From: an uncultured Sphingomonadaceae bacterium
Lineage (GTDB): Bacteria; Pseudomonadota; Alphaproteobacteria; Sphingomonadales; Sphingomonadaceae
Length of the DNA: 64,000 bases
Direction of reading: 5' to 3'
Assembly (NCBI GenBank): GCA_947496865.1
Contig: CANMEE010000002.1
Location: forward strand, 1,009,825-1,073,824
Made by a program: the position numbers and the translations under genes. Positions within the stretch are counted from its first letter, which is position 1; each line of letters opens with the position of its first letter. Below, one piece after another: positions 27,959-37,696 of the stretch. The notes under the pieces are model-generated. The model saw only the letters and a program-made list of their open reading frames with translations, was not told the origin of the DNA and made no database searches.

Positions 27959-28732
27959 TTACGGAACGACACCTTCCACCACTGATTTCGCATTATCCAC
28001 TCTTATAGCTGCACCGTTGATAAATTTTGATTCATCGGACGCCAAAAACAACACGGTGTTGGCAATGTCATCCGGTTCACCCAAGGCACTGGCAGCAGGA
28101 CCTTCGCTGGCTGGCCGCAAATCGTCCCGTTCCATCATCTTCGGCCCTATCTCTTCGACCATCGGCGTTAATATCCCAGCTGGATGGACGCTATTGCAGC
28201 GAATGTTATAGCCGTTATTTGCGCAATGGACCGCTATACTGCGGCTCAAACTCTCCACCGCGCCTTTCGCCGCTGCATAAGCTGCAACCACCGGTTCACC
28301 CTGAATCGATGCGATAGATGCCATGTTTATGATGGAACCGCCCCCCGACGCCTTCATTGCTGGCACCGCATATTTGCAGCCGAAGAAAGTACCGTCTGCG
28401 CTAACCGCCATCACGAAGCGCCATTCCTCAGCAGTCTGGGTTTCAATGGTTCCTGGCTCGACCACACCGGCATTGTTGACCAGAATATCAAGCTTGCCAT
28501 GACGCGATACGACATCGGCAATTAGATCTTCCCACGCCGATTCATCGCGAACATCCTGCATATGAAATTCGGCCGACGCACCAATTTCAGCAGCGACTCG
28601 CGTTCCGTTATCTTTATCCATATCAGTAAGAATGACGGTCGCCCCTTCCCGCGCGAACATACGGGCATCAGCCTCGCCTAATCCCTTCGCGGCTCCAGTA
28701 ATGATCGCCACTTTGCCATCGAGTCTGCCCAT
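27959..28732 (-). CDS. SDR family oxidoreductase
   Basis: A classical short-chain dehydrogenase/reductase of 257 residues. The cofactor loop is TGAAKGLGEAD, LVNNAGVV is present, and the catalytic Ser-Tyr-Lys is in NMASIASIQGEPVVAAYAAAK. An acidic residue after strand two (LTDMD) favours NAD(H). Similarity is to the glucose 1-dehydrogenase / hydroxysteroid dehydrogenase group, which does not fix the substrate. The ATG at 28732 is preferred to an upstream in-frame start because the family begins MGRLDGKVAIITG. It is divergent from a SnoaL-like gene, a frequent pairing in sphingomonads. Confidence 0.9.
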   Translation of the reverse strand: MGRLDGKVAIITGAAKGLGEADARMFAREGATVILTDMDKDNGTRVAAEIGASAEFHMQDVRDESAWEDLIADVVSRHGKLDILVNNAGVVEPGTIETQTAEEWRFVMAVSADGTFFGCKYAVPAMKASGGGSIINMASIASIQGEPVVAAYAAAKGAVESLSRSIAVHCANNGYNIRCNSVHPAGILTPMVEEIGPKMMERDDLRPASEGPAASALGEPDDIANTVLFLASDESKFINGAAIRVDNAKSVVEGVVP

Positions 28733-28816
28733 TTTCGTCCCTCTCTTTTTTACCAACTATCCATAGATTAGCAGCACATGCTACGCACTGGCCCTAACAA
28801 TATGAGGGAGAGCGGG

Positions 28817-29284
28817 ATGGATAAGATTGATCAACTGTTGGCGCGCGAGGAAATGCGCGATTTACTACACCGTTATTGCAAAGGCATTGATCGCCGTGAC
28901 TGGACTCTGGTGCGGTCCTGCTTTGCCGATGACCACATCCATAAACATGCCGAATATTCGGGACCGCCTGATGAATTTATCGGCTTTGCCAGTGAAATAC
29001 TGAAAAAGGTACCCAACACACACCACTCCATTTCCAACGTCCATTTCACCTTTGGTGACGATGGCAGCAGCGCTTCAACCGAAGCGAATTTTGTAGCCTA
29101 TCACTATATTCAAGAAGGCACGCCGGAATTCGGGCCGGTCCCAACCCAAGGCAAAGCCACCGACTGGATTGTCGCCGGACGCTATTGCGACAAATTTGAA
29201 AAGCGTGATGGCAAATGGATCATCGTCCGGCGAGAAGCATTCCATGATTGGGAACGCTATGAAGAAGCCAATCCCAAAGGCTAA
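28817..29284 (+). CDS. SnoaL-like (NTF2-fold) protein
   Basis: A 155-residue cone-shaped alpha+beta barrel protein of the nuclear transport factor 2 / SnoaL_4 group. It begins LLAREEMRDLLHRYCKGIDRRDWTLVRSCFADD, with later THHSISNVHFTF and the terminal DGKWIIVRREAFHDW. Family members are dehydratases, isomerases, hydroxylase partners or binding proteins, so no reaction is assigned. The ATG at 28817 has GAGGGAGAGCGGG before it; an in-frame upstream start is rejected. It is divergent from the SDR. Its stop codon overlaps that of the convergent adhesin gene. Confidence 0.85.
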   Translation: MDKIDQLLAREEMRDLLHRYCKGIDRRDWTLVRSCFADDHIHKHAEYSGPPDEFIGFASEILKKVPNTHHSISNVHFTFGDDGSSASTEANFVAYHYIQEGTPEFGPVPTQGKATDWIVAGRYCDKFEKRDGKWIIVRREAFHDWERYEEANPKG

Positions 29285-31176
29285 TCTAAACGCGCTTCAA
29301 AGCTGATTGTGAAACTGGGACTGTTAATCCCGTCAGAGGCAGCCAATATGCCTGATGGATTGACGATTACGCCTTTGACGTCAGGATCAAATCCTGCGGT
29401 GTTAGGTGTATAATTATAAGGCGCGCCGCCAGAGGGTTGATCCGAAAAACCGACCATGGTTGCAGGATTAAACGTATCCAAACCGCTGGCTGTTGATCCG
29501 TTGGAAAAGGTCACCGGTGATGCCGCATTGTAGCTTATACTGGACGGAAGAACATCGGAAATCTCAATAGTGCTCGTATCTACGGGTGCATCACCTAGGT
29601 TAACCACCTCAATGGTATAACGGATTACGGCGCCGGGAATAGCTTTGGGACTAGCACTCCCGTTTACTGGATCAGAGATCACGGTTGATTGCTTACTAAT
29701 CTCTAGAATTGCGTTGGCTGGGTCCCGGACATTAGTGATGATGCATGCAATCACATCACCAATGTCCGGGGTAAAACTCGTCGCCAATGAAACAGGCAAT
29801 ATTGTCGAAGATCCGGCATTGGCATTGGTGCAAGACAAAGTGGCTGTATAGCGGCCTAGATCCGTTGTTCCCTGCGCCAATTCATCTACGCTATAACTAT
29901 TTCCACTGGTCAGTTGCGTCATTGCGATAGGCGCATTGCTAATGACAGTTCCGGTGCCAGTAGTTGTTGTTGCTGCAACCGTACTGCTGCCTTCCCTGAT
30001 ACGGATACGAAATTCATCGCTGTCAAATATCCGTCCCGCAGCACTTATTCGCTTTTCCAAGGAAAGGTGCGGATAAGGTGCATTGTCAAACACGCATTGG
30101 ACCGCATCACCAAAGGCTAGCGAACCAAAGCTGTAATTTGTTGTTTCCACATTTGTCGGCATCACGGTAGGAGAACCACCGTTGCTATTCGTACAGTTCA
30201 GCTGTGCTCGATATTGACTTAATACGCTGGCGCTGCCGCTGGCCATGACTTCGCTCAGACTGATCGGGATTCCGGACGCGGTCGATATCACTGCTGCCGG
30301 GAAGGGTCCGTTTCCAGCGCCAGTCGTGGTACCCGATGCCAGGACATCTCCAGACGATGTTGAAGTGATCTGAAAGGTAAACTGATCTGCCGGATCGACG
30401 CGCGCGCCGGTGATGGTTTTGTTCAAGGTAATCGACGCGAAGCGCACGGCAAACATCATTCCCTGCAGGCCCTGTCCCTGCATCGATGCGGTTACGTTCG
30501 TTGGGGAATTAGTGCCTGCTATATAGCCACCAACACGGCCAGTTTGTCCGCCGCCGGCCATGCGTAGCGTTCCAGTCCCAGCGCCCGTGAGCACCGGAAA
30601 CTGGCTACCACTGATCGGGGGCACTGCATCCAATATCTGCCAGTTTGAGCCATTGGTGCCGAACTCGAGATATTCGCTGTTGTCCGTCGACTCTGCGTCC
30701 GCCGCCACAAAGGCGTAACTTGTTACAGAGGCCACACCGGGCGGCGGAATGACCGTGATATTGGAGAAGGTAAAGTTCACCAAAGCGCCGCTATTGACCA
30801 TGTAAAGGATCGGCCGCCCGGGAATATTGAGAAAAGATGAGTTCCCGACTGCCGCTCCTGTCCAACTGGGTGCAGGCCGGTCATCAGCAGCCGATGCCGT
30901 TGTGCTCGTCGCTCTGAGAGTAAATGTCAGCGTTGATCCGTCGGCCAGATCAAATGAGAAATTCTGCCCCGACATTGATCGAACAATTGTGTCATCATAA
31001 GACGAAAAATCCAGCCAGCAATATGTTTGCCAAGCCGCGGGCGCAGCGCCTTGCGCTCCAGCGGGAGAACAAGTGGCAGCCATAGCCGTAGAGCCGCCAA
31101 AACTGACGGCAGCCACGACATAGGTCATGATCAGCATGAAATGCTTGATAATGTGTTGCACTGGTCCTGTTCCCAC
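29281..31176 (-). CDS. secreted CshA/DUF11-type adhesin-like protein
   Basis: About 630 residues. A signal peptide ends near GGSTAMAA. A CshA-NR2-like N-terminal domain follows (to about 245: YCWLDFSSYDD, IPGRPILYMVNSGALVNFTFSN, QGLQGMMFAVRFA). Two degenerate prealbumin-like repeats share the pattern K-RI/TI...F-I...YRAQLNCTN / YTATLSCTN. The end is a DUF11 domain (IRYTIEVVNLGDAPVDTSTIEISDVLPSS). No sortase or autotransporter domain is visible, so the surface route is unclear. GTG starts at 31176 and 31161 (AGGA upstream) and an ATG at 31137 are all possible; the longest is given. Confidence 0.78.
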   Translation of the reverse strand: MGTGPVQHIIKHFMLIMTYVVAAVSFGGSTAMAATCSPAGAQGAAPAAWQTYCWLDFSSYDDTIVRSMSGQNFSFDLADGSTLTFTLRATSTTASAADDRPAPSWTGAAVGNSSFLNIPGRPILYMVNSGALVNFTFSNITVIPPPGVASVTSYAFVAADAESTDNSEYLEFGTNGSNWQILDAVPPISGSQFPVLTGAGTGTLRMAGGGQTGRVGGYIAGTNSPTNVTASMQGQGLQGMMFAVRFASITLNKTITGARVDPADQFTFQITSTSSGDVLASGTTTGAGNGPFPAAVISTASGIPISLSEVMASGSASVLSQYRAQLNCTNSNGGSPTVMPTNVETTNYSFGSLAFGDAVQCVFDNAPYPHLSLEKRISAAGRIFDSDEFRIRIREGSSTVAATTTTGTGTVISNAPIAMTQLTSGNSYSVDELAQGTTDLGRYTATLSCTNANAGSSTILPVSLATSFTPDIGDVIACIITNVRDPANAILEISKQSTVISDPVNGSASPKAIPGAVIRYTIEVVNLGDAPVDTSTIEISDVLPSSISYNAASPVTFSNGSTASGLDTFNPATMVGFSDQPSGGAPYNYTPNTAGFDPDVKGVIVNPSGILAASDGINSPSFTISFEARLD

Positions 31177-31296
31177 AATTGTGACCGCACAACGCTGGAT
31201 TTCCCACTCCAGTGCTGACGGTCAAATTGTGGATTAACAGATCAGACTTAAAATTCGATGAAAGCCTTACAAAACGGTGGCTTACCGAAAGTGAAA

Positions 31297-31719
31297 CTAG
31301 CCTACGATTTCGTCTTCGTTGAAGAAATAGGCGATTTCGATCGCCGCATTTTCATCGCTGTCTGAACCGTGAACTGAATTGGCTTCGATGCTCTCAGCTA
31401 GTTCTTTGCGAATGGTGCCGGGTGCTGCATCTGCAGGGTTAGTGGCGCCCATGATATCGCGGTTACGCTGCATAGCGTTTTCGCCTTCGAGAACCTGAAC
31501 GACAACCGGGCCGCTAATCATGAAGTCAACCAGCTCGCCAAAGAAAGGGCGCTCTTTGTGGACAGCATAAAAACCTTCCGCTTGATCGCGGGTCATGTGG
31601 ATACGTTTGGACGCAATGATACGCAAACCGGCTTCTTCCAGCATCTTGGTGACTGCACCGGTTAGGTTGCGCTTTGTAGCGTCTGGTTTGATGATCGAAA
31701 ATGTCCGTGTACCGGCCAT
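31297..31719 (-). CDS. ndk: nucleoside diphosphate kinase
   Basis: Exchanges gamma-phosphate among nucleoside tri- and diphosphates. The 140-residue length is standard from the ATG at 31719, which has GGAG 9 bases upstream; a longer in-frame start is rejected. The N-terminal [13 protein letters not shown] (ATP contact), the middle [16 protein letters not shown] and the active-site His in [11 protein letters not shown] are intact. It is downstream of holC and pepA on the same strand. Confidence 0.96.
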   Translation of the reverse strand: MAGTRTFSIIKPDATKRNLTGAVTKMLEEAGLRIIASKRIHMTRDQAEGFYAVHKERPFFGELVDFMISGPVVVQVLEGENAMQRNRDIMGATNPADAAPGTIRKELAESIEANSVHGSDSDENAAIEIAYFFNEDEIVG

Positions 31720-31814
31720 GATATTGCTCCGTAAAAATGATGAAAATAGGGTTCGTTGTAAAGTTGCGCCGCCCTTAGCTGCTGCATTGCAACATGGCAA
31801 GTATTGAGACGCGC

Positions 31815-32252
31815 CTAAGGCCCTTCAACCCAGCGACCGCCATCCTGCTTCCAATAGCGAGGCGTCACGTCATCCTTCGCCGACAAGGCGCGCCATGCTA
31901 TTCTTGCATTGTCGATCTGCTCAGTCGCGAATAGATAAAAGACCCGATCAAACCCCAAGGCTTCATCGCGCCATTCACCATCGGTCAACGCAACAAAGCG
32001 CGCACCGTTAGTAGCCTTACATTGATCAGAAATCAGAATCGGTTGCGCCTCATCCAGCGCATTTCCTGACAAATCATGAGCAAGAAAACTGGTCGGCCCT
32101 GCCTGCCACAGCGCGGTACTGAGCTTCTCCAATTGTCCGACGAAGCTTGACACCAGCAGCATTCTTTCACCGCCATCCAGCGTTTTCTGTGCCAATATTG
32201 GCACCAGTTTTTCCGCTGGATCGCGGGTCAAATGATAAAAATCGACCTGCAC
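31815..32252 (-). CDS. holC: DNA polymerase III chi subunit
   Basis: Chi joins the clamp loader to single-strand binding protein. The 145 residues show the family start [23 protein letters not shown], the helicase-like-fold segment [20 protein letters not shown] and the ending [13 protein letters not shown]. It lies 25 bp after pepA; pepA-holC adjacency is a common arrangement in Proteobacteria. Confidence 0.93.
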   Translation of the reverse strand: MQVDFYHLTRDPAEKLVPILAQKTLDGGERMLLVSSFVGQLEKLSTALWQAGPTSFLAHDLSGNALDEAQPILISDQCKATNGARFVALTDGEWRDEALGFDRVFYLFATEQIDNARIAWRALSAKDDVTPRYWKQDGGRWVEGP

Positions 32253-32277
32253 CGGTCAAACCATCCTTCAGCGTGAG

Positions 32278-33735
32278 TTATTGCTCAAAATTGTCGGCAA
32301 CATATTGGTCGAGCAAACGCACGCCAAAACCGGTCGCCCCTTTGTCCCACACTGGACCTGGCTTATCCGCCCAGACCATACCAGCAATGTCCAAATGCGC
32401 CCATTTGACCCCGTCCTGGATATATCGTTTCAAAAACTGAGCTGCAGTAATCGAACCAGCGCCCTTGCCACCGACGTTCTTCATATCCGCAATTGGTGAG
32501 TTAATCTGCTTGTCATAAGCGGCGGTCAACGGGAAACGCCATAGCGGATCCCCAGCCGTTTTTCCTGCCGCCAAAAGATCGTCAGACAGGCCGTCATCGT
32601 TGCTGAAACAGCCTGCATGTTCATTGCCAAGCGACACAATAATCGCGCCGGTCAGCGTCGCCAGATTAACCACAACCTCCGGTTCAAACGTTTCCTGCGT
32701 CCAATGCAACGCGTCACATAACACCAGACGCCCTTCCGCATCGGTATTGATGACTTCGATCGTCTGGCCACTCATACTTGTGACAACGTCACCGGGTCGC
32801 TGCGCATTGCCATCCGGCATATTCTCGACCAACCCACAAACGCCGATGACATGGGCCTTGGCTTTACGGCCAGCGAGCGCCTTCATCGTGCCTGCAACCG
32901 CGCCAGCGCCGCCCATATCCCATTTCATGTCTTCCATGCCGCCTGGTGGTTTCAGAGAGATACCACCAGTATCAAAAGTCACGCCTTTACCAACTAGCGC
33001 GAGCGGCTTTTTCTGCGCGCCATTAGTGCCATCCCAGCGCATGGCCAGCATCCGTGGCGGTCGCACCGAACCTTGCGACACGCCCAAAAGTGCGCCCATA
33101 CCGAGCTTTTCCATTTCCTCTTGACCGAGCACTGTCAATTCTACGCCCATATCGCGAAGCTCTTCACAGCGCGCAACGAAGCTTTCCGGATAAATGACAT
33201 TTGCCGGTTCCGAAACCAGTTCGCGGGTCAGCGCTACACCATCAGCCACAGCTGACAAATCCTGCCATATTTTTGCCGATTCCATATCGGTGTTCAATAC
33301 CGTGATGGCTGTAAGCGTCTGTTTGGCATTTTCAGGCATTGTTGTGCGATATTTGTCGATTCTCCAGCTGCGCAACTTTGCGCCGAACAACAAACGCGCC
33401 AACTGGTCCTCAGCGAGCCCCGCGCCGTTAATGGCAAGATGTTTCACACCCGACGCAATCAACTTGGCAACAATCGCGCCGCCAGCTGCTTCGCAATCGT
33501 TGCGCTGGCCTTTGCCAATGCCTGTCAGCACGACTTGAATGACAGTATCGCCTTCTGTCACAAATGTTTGGAATGTCTGCCCTGTCTTACCTTCGAACCG
33601 CCCTGCTTTTGCGGCCGTACGAACCATATCTGCCTGCTCAAGAGATATCTCTGCGCTACCCAAAGCATCTTTACCGACGGCAAAGGCTATTGCATCTGGC
33701 GTGGAAGGCGGGCTGGCGGCAAATGTGAATTTCAT
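32278..33735 (-). CDS. pepA: leucyl aminopeptidase
   Basis: A cytoplasmic M17 dizinc aminopeptidase of 485 residues. The metal and catalytic region is complete: VGKGVTFDTGGISLKP, DMKWDMGGAG and the signature NTDAEGRLVLCDAL, with the C-terminal GATGFGVRLLDQ. In E. coli PepA also binds DNA; that role is not inferred here. It is divergent from lptD and probably leads a pepA-holC-ndk unit. Confidence 0.95.
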   Translation of the reverse strand: MKFTFAASPPSTPDAIAFAVGKDALGSAEISLEQADMVRTAAKAGRFEGKTGQTFQTFVTEGDTVIQVVLTGIGKGQRNDCEAAGGAIVAKLIASGVKHLAINGAGLAEDQLARLLFGAKLRSWRIDKYRTTMPENAKQTLTAITVLNTDMESAKIWQDLSAVADGVALTRELVSEPANVIYPESFVARCEELRDMGVELTVLGQEEMEKLGMGALLGVSQGSVRPPRMLAMRWDGTNGAQKKPLALVGKGVTFDTGGISLKPPGGMEDMKWDMGGAGAVAGTMKALAGRKAKAHVIGVCGLVENMPDGNAQRPGDVVTSMSGQTIEVINTDAEGRLVLCDALHWTQETFEPEVVVNLATLTGAIIVSLGNEHAGCFSNDDGLSDDLLAAGKTAGDPLWRFPLTAAYDKQINSPIADMKNVGGKGAGSITAAQFLKRYIQDGVKWAHLDIAGMVWADKPGPVWDKGATGFGVRLLDQYVADNFEQ

Positions 33736-33818
33736 GAGTAAAGCGTCCTTATCAATGGATCAGTCGCATCAAAATCGCGGATATCTGATCTTCTGTTCAG
33801 GGTGGATCAATGAAAGAT

Positions 33819-33833
33819 TGGCACTGTCTTTGC
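33819..33833 (+). promoter_or_regulatory. candidate sigma-54 promoter upstream of lptD
   Basis: TGGCAC at 33819-33824, five bases, then TTGC at 33830-33833 match the -24/-12 consensus with the required 10 bp between GG and GC. The predicted start is about 33845, leaving a leader of about 150 nt before the lptD ATG. A chance match somewhere in 64 kb has a probability of roughly one in ten, and sigma-54 control of lptD is not a standard arrangement. Confidence 0.4.
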
Positions 33834-33998
33834 AATCATCATTTCACTCCAGTTAACAATCGAATTGGAACATTGCCAAAAATCTACAACAGAAAATTTG
33901 CAGCGAACGCGATCTGGTGCAATAGGGCGGTGGTCGGGTTGGCGGCAAAAGAAACAGCGCCAATATCTCATGGGCCCAAAGGTAGGTTAATCTCGTCG

Positions 33999-36233
33999 AT
34001 GAAATCTTCAATCGCATTGATTGCACTGGCTCTTCCGTTCGCCGTCCCACAAACCGTTGCTGCGCAGACGGGCGCGGACAATCCGACATCTGTAGCTAAC
34101 GAGGCCGCGCCGCTGCCTGCTACATCCGAAGAAATTGAGTTTAGCGCTGACAGCATCGACTATGATTTTGAAAACGATGTCGTCACCGCAAAAGGCAATG
34201 TCGAGTTAGACCGTGACGGCTACAAGCTGCGATCTGATCAGGTGACCTGGAATCGGAAAACCGGCGTTGTGCGTGCGGAAGGTAATATTCGTTCGATAAG
34301 CCCCGATGGCGACACGGCCTATGGCGACAATATCGTTCTAACCGATAGCTTGCGAGACGGAATTGTCGACAACCTGCTACTGGTACTAGATGATGGCAGC
34401 CGCTTGGCCGCACTGAAAGGCGAACGGTTTGCAGATGGCTCGCTGGCCCTTGATAATGCCGCCTATACAGCATGTGCCGTGACGACAGAAGAGGGTTGCC
34501 CAAAAAATCCTAGTTGGCAGATCAAAGCCGTTAAAGTTCGTTATGATCCGATCAAAAAGCGCGTAAGCTATGACGGCGCACGGATAGAAATATTCGGTCT
34601 ACCGGTCATCCCCTTGCCCGGCCTGTCGCACCCCGTCAGCTTCGAAAACCGTAGCGGTATTCTGGTACCCAATCTGCGGTTTGATTCGACAAACGGAGTC
34701 GCGGTTTCACTGCCTTATTATTTCAGCCTCGCCCCCAATGAGGATGCCACAATAACCACCCAAGTGTTTACCGAGGTGGCACCGTTAGTCAGTGGTACAT
34801 ACAGAAATCTTAGTGAAAAAGGCGCTTTCCAACTCACTGGCTATGCAACCTATGGCTCACGGATTCCAACCGGTGCAGGAGGGCCATTGCCGGACTCAGA
34901 AAGAGATTTCAGAGGATATTTTGCAACAAGCGGTCGGTTCATACTCGACGAGAACTGGAGTATATCGCAATCCGCTCGCCTTGTTTCTGACCGTACTTTT
35001 CTGCGCCGCTACGATATTAGCGACGATGATAGCCTGCGCTCGACCATCAATGTCGAGCGAATAGACGATAGTAGTTATTTCTCCCTAGCCGGATGGGCTT
35101 TTCAAACTTTACGGGCCGGCGATCCACAAAACCGGGTTCCGGTCGCCCTACCCGTGGTTGATTATCGCAAACGTTTTGCCGAACCGATATTGGGCGGCAA
35201 AACTCAAATTCAGTTTAACAGCCTCGCCATTGGACGCTCGGAAGGTCAGGATACCCAACGCGCTTTTGCGTCCGCACGCTGGGATTTACGAAAACTCACG
35301 GGCATGGGTCAGGAAATCACGCTGACAGGTTTTGCGCGTGGGGATGTCTATAATAGCGAAGATAACGCTCTCAATGATACCGCTATTTATCGCGGTGAAT
35401 CGGGTTGGCAGGCGCGTGGAATTGTCACGGCTGCAGTCGACATAAAATGGCCGTTTATTGGTGAAGCCTTTGGTGGCACCCAAACTTTGACGCCGCGTTT
35501 CCAGCTTGTGGCTACACCGGCAATATCGAATCTCTCTGTTCCCAATGAAGATTCCCGATCTGTCGATCTAGAAGATACCAATCTTTTCGCGCTGAACCGC
35601 TTTCCCGGCTTTGATCGCTATGAGGATAATGTTCGCGCGACCTATGGTTTGGAATGGAATCTCAATCGACCCAATTTGCGAATCGATGCCATCGTGGGTC
35701 AAAGCTACCGGCTAGCCAATAAGAGCAATATTGTTCCCGAAGGAACCGGCCTTTCCGAACGGTTTTCAGATGTTGTCGGGCGGACAGAGTTACGATTCAA
35801 AGATATTGTAAAATTTACGCATCGCTATCGGCTCGATAAAGACAATCTCGCCGTTCGCCGCAATGAGATCGACGCGACATTGGGATCGAATAATACTTAT
35901 GCGCAAATCGGTTATTTGCGGCTCAATCGCGATATCGGAGAAGGACTTGAAGATCTCAGCGATCGCGAAGAAGTTCGCATCGGTGGTCGTTATCAGATTG
36001 ATAAATATTGGTCTGTTTTCGGCTCCGCGATTATCGATCTAACCGACGAACAGGAAGACCCCCTATCCTCCGCTGACGGATTTGAACCGGTCCGCCACCG
36101 CATTGGTGTCGCCTATGACGATGGCTGTTTGTCGCTCGGCGTGACATGGCGCTATGATTATGACGACAGCGGTGATGACCAACGCGGCAGCACTTTCCTG
36201 TTCCGGCTGGCCTTACGCAATTTGGGTGTGTAA
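33999..36233 (+). CDS. lptD: LptD, outer-membrane LPS-assembly protein
   Basis: LptD is the outer-membrane barrel of the Lpt machine. With the ATG at 33999 the product is 744 residues and begins with a signal peptide (SSIALIALALPFAVPQTVAAQ). The periplasmic OstA/beta-jellyroll domain follows (IDYDFENDVVTAKGNVEL, later WNRKTGVVRAEGNI), then a large C-terminal beta barrel. The in-frame extension upstream to 33810 has no signal peptide and is rejected. Sphingomonads carry glycosphingolipids in place of classical LPS yet keep lptD, so the cargo here is uncertain. The lptD-surA-pdxA-rsmA order matches E. coli. Confidence 0.94.
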   Translation: MKSSIALIALALPFAVPQTVAAQTGADNPTSVANEAAPLPATSEEIEFSADSIDYDFENDVVTAKGNVELDRDGYKLRSDQVTWNRKTGVVRAEGNIRSISPDGDTAYGDNIVLTDSLRDGIVDNLLLVLDDGSRLAALKGERFADGSLALDNAAYTACAVTTEEGCPKNPSWQIKAVKVRYDPIKKRVSYDGARIEIFGLPVIPLPGLSHPVSFENRSGILVPNLRFDSTNGVAVSLPYYFSLAPNEDATITTQVFTEVAPLVSGTYRNLSEKGAFQLTGYATYGSRIPTGAGGPLPDSERDFRGYFATSGRFILDENWSISQSARLVSDRTFLRRYDISDDDSLRSTINVERIDDSSYFSLAGWAFQTLRAGDPQNRVPVALPVVDYRKRFAEPILGGKTQIQFNSLAIGRSEGQDTQRAFASARWDLRKLTGMGQEITLTGFARGDVYNSEDNALNDTAIYRGESGWQARGIVTAAVDIKWPFIGEAFGGTQTLTPRFQLVATPAISNLSVPNEDSRSVDLEDTNLFALNRFPGFDRYEDNVRATYGLEWNLNRPNLRIDAIVGQSYRLANKSNIVPEGTGLSERFSDVVGRTELRFKDIVKFTHRYRLDKDNLAVRRNEIDATLGSNNTYAQIGYLRLNRDIGEGLEDLSDREEVRIGGRYQIDKYWSVFGSAIIDLTDEQEDPLSSADGFEPVRHRIGVAYDDGCLSLGVTWRYDYDDSGDDQRGSTFLFRLALRNLGV

Positions 36234-36331
36234 GGCTTTGGTAATGATGTTTGATTGCTCATATTAGGTTCAGCCGAATTTTGATATTCACTGACCCTAG
36301 TATGTTCTTAGAGTTTGAAAAGAAACGAAAA

Positions 36332-37696
36332 ATGAATTTTATGCGTACAGGAATATCTAGCAGTCACGCGAAATTTGCGATTGCTGCAACCGCTGCTTTG
36401 TTCGCTGCGACACCATCGACGAGCCAGACAGTTTCGGACAATTCGGTCCCCCAAGCGGGTTTGAACATTCCCGAACAGCTTACCATTTTTGGGAAAGATG
36501 ATCCCAACGTCCGGCGCGCAACCGCTTTGGTCAACGGTGACATTATAACAGGAACGGATGTCGGGCATCGGCTCGCTCTGATCGTTGCCGCCAATGGCGG
36601 TACTGTCGCTGAAGAAGAAAAAAATCGTTTGCGACTACAGGTATTGCGTAACTTGATCGACGAGACGCTGCAGATACAAGAAGCGGAAGCCAACGAGATC
36701 ACGATATCTGCGTCCGAAATTCAACAGACTTTCAATCAAGTCGCCCAGCAAAATTTTAAACAGGATCTCAGCGCCTTTGATGCATATTTGCGTTCCAAAG
36801 GATCATCTGCAGATACTCTGAAGCGCCAAATTAAGGGCGAGTTGGCTTGGAGCCGCCTGCTTCGTCGCAATATTCAACCCTTCATCAACGTGGGTGATGA
36901 AGAGGTGAATTCCATTATCGAACGATTGAACGCGTCAAAAGGCACGACCGAATATCGCATTGGCGAGATTTACATGTCTGCCGCACCGGACGCGGCAGAA
37001 CAGGTCGCCGCTAATATGCGGCAGATATTAGATCAAATCCGCCAAGGCGGCTCGTTCGTAGCCTATGCACGGCAGTTTTCGGAAGCTTCAACCGCCGTCA
37101 CCGGCGGCGATCTGGGTTGGGTCCGCCCCGGACAGTTACCACAATCTCTTGCCGAAGCGGCTGCCCAGATGCAGATTGGTCAGGTTGTAGGCCCCGTTCA
37201 GGTACCCGGTGGCTTTTCAATCCTATATCTCATCGATCAACGCCAGATTTTAACTGCTGATCCGCGCAATGCCGTACTCAGTCTGAAACAACTCTCGATC
37301 AGCTTTCCACCAGGAACAACCGAAGCGCAGGCCACTGCTCGTGCAGCAGAATTTGCAACGGCCACTCAAAATATCAAAGGCTGTGGTGCCGCAAATGAAG
37401 TCGCCTCTAACATTGGCGCTGCGATTGTCGACAATGATCAGGTTCGTCTGAAAGACCTGCCCGGTCCGTTGCAAAACACCATCGCCGACCTGCCCATCGG
37501 ACAAGCCAGCCAACCCTTCGGTTCCGTGGCTGATGGTGTGCGTGTTTTAATCCTGTGCGGCCGCGATGATCCACAAACGGCATCCGCTCCATCGTTTGAC
37601 CAGATTATGTCGCAGCTGGAAAATGAACGGGTCAATAAGCGCGCGCAAATCTATCTGCGCGATCTTCGTCGCGACGCCATTATCGATTATAATTGA
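36332..37696 (+). CDS. surA: SurA-like periplasmic chaperone / peptidyl-prolyl isomerase
   Basis: SurA escorts outer-membrane proteins, LptD among them. The 454-residue product has a signal sequence (KFAIAATAALFAATPSTSQ), a SurA N-terminal helical domain (ATALVNGDIITGTDVGHRLAL, LRNLIDETLQIQEAEAN) and a parvulin domain (EYRIGEIYMSAAP, GGDLGWVRPGQLP, VPGGFSILYL). A second, weaker parvulin-like region follows. The ATG at 36332 is chosen because it gives a short positively charged head before the signal core; ATG 36341 is also possible. It is translationally coupled to pdxA (TGATG). Confidence 0.9.
   Translation: MNFMRTGISSSHAKFAIAATAALFAATPSTSQTVSDNSVPQAGLNIPEQLTIFGKDDPNVRRATALVNGDIITGTDVGHRLALIVAANGGTVAEEEKNRLRLQVLRNLIDETLQIQEAEANEITISASEIQQTFNQVAQQNFKQDLSAFDAYLRSKGSSADTLKRQIKGELAWSRLLRRNIQPFINVGDEEVNSIIERLNASKGTTEYRIGEIYMSAAPDAAEQVAANMRQILDQIRQGGSFVAYARQFSEASTAVTGGDLGWVRPGQLPQSLAEAAAQMQIGQVVGPVQVPGGFSILYLIDQRQILTADPRNAVLSLKQLSISFPPGTTEAQATARAAEFATATQNIKGCGAANEVASNIGAAIVDNDQVRLKDLPGPLQNTIADLPIGQASQPFGSVADGVRVLILCGRDDPQTASAPSFDQIMSQLENERVNKRAQIYLRDLRRDAIIDYN

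Noticed and set aside
27699..28211. Plus-strand open frame of 170 codons
   Set aside because: It runs antisense to the LOV-HTH start, the DUF2256 gene and the SDR end, and has no ribosome site or recognisable sequence.
33810..33998. Upstream in-frame extension of lptD by 63 codons
   Set aside because: The added sequence precedes an intact signal peptide and contains no export signal, so the ATG at 33999 is the real start.
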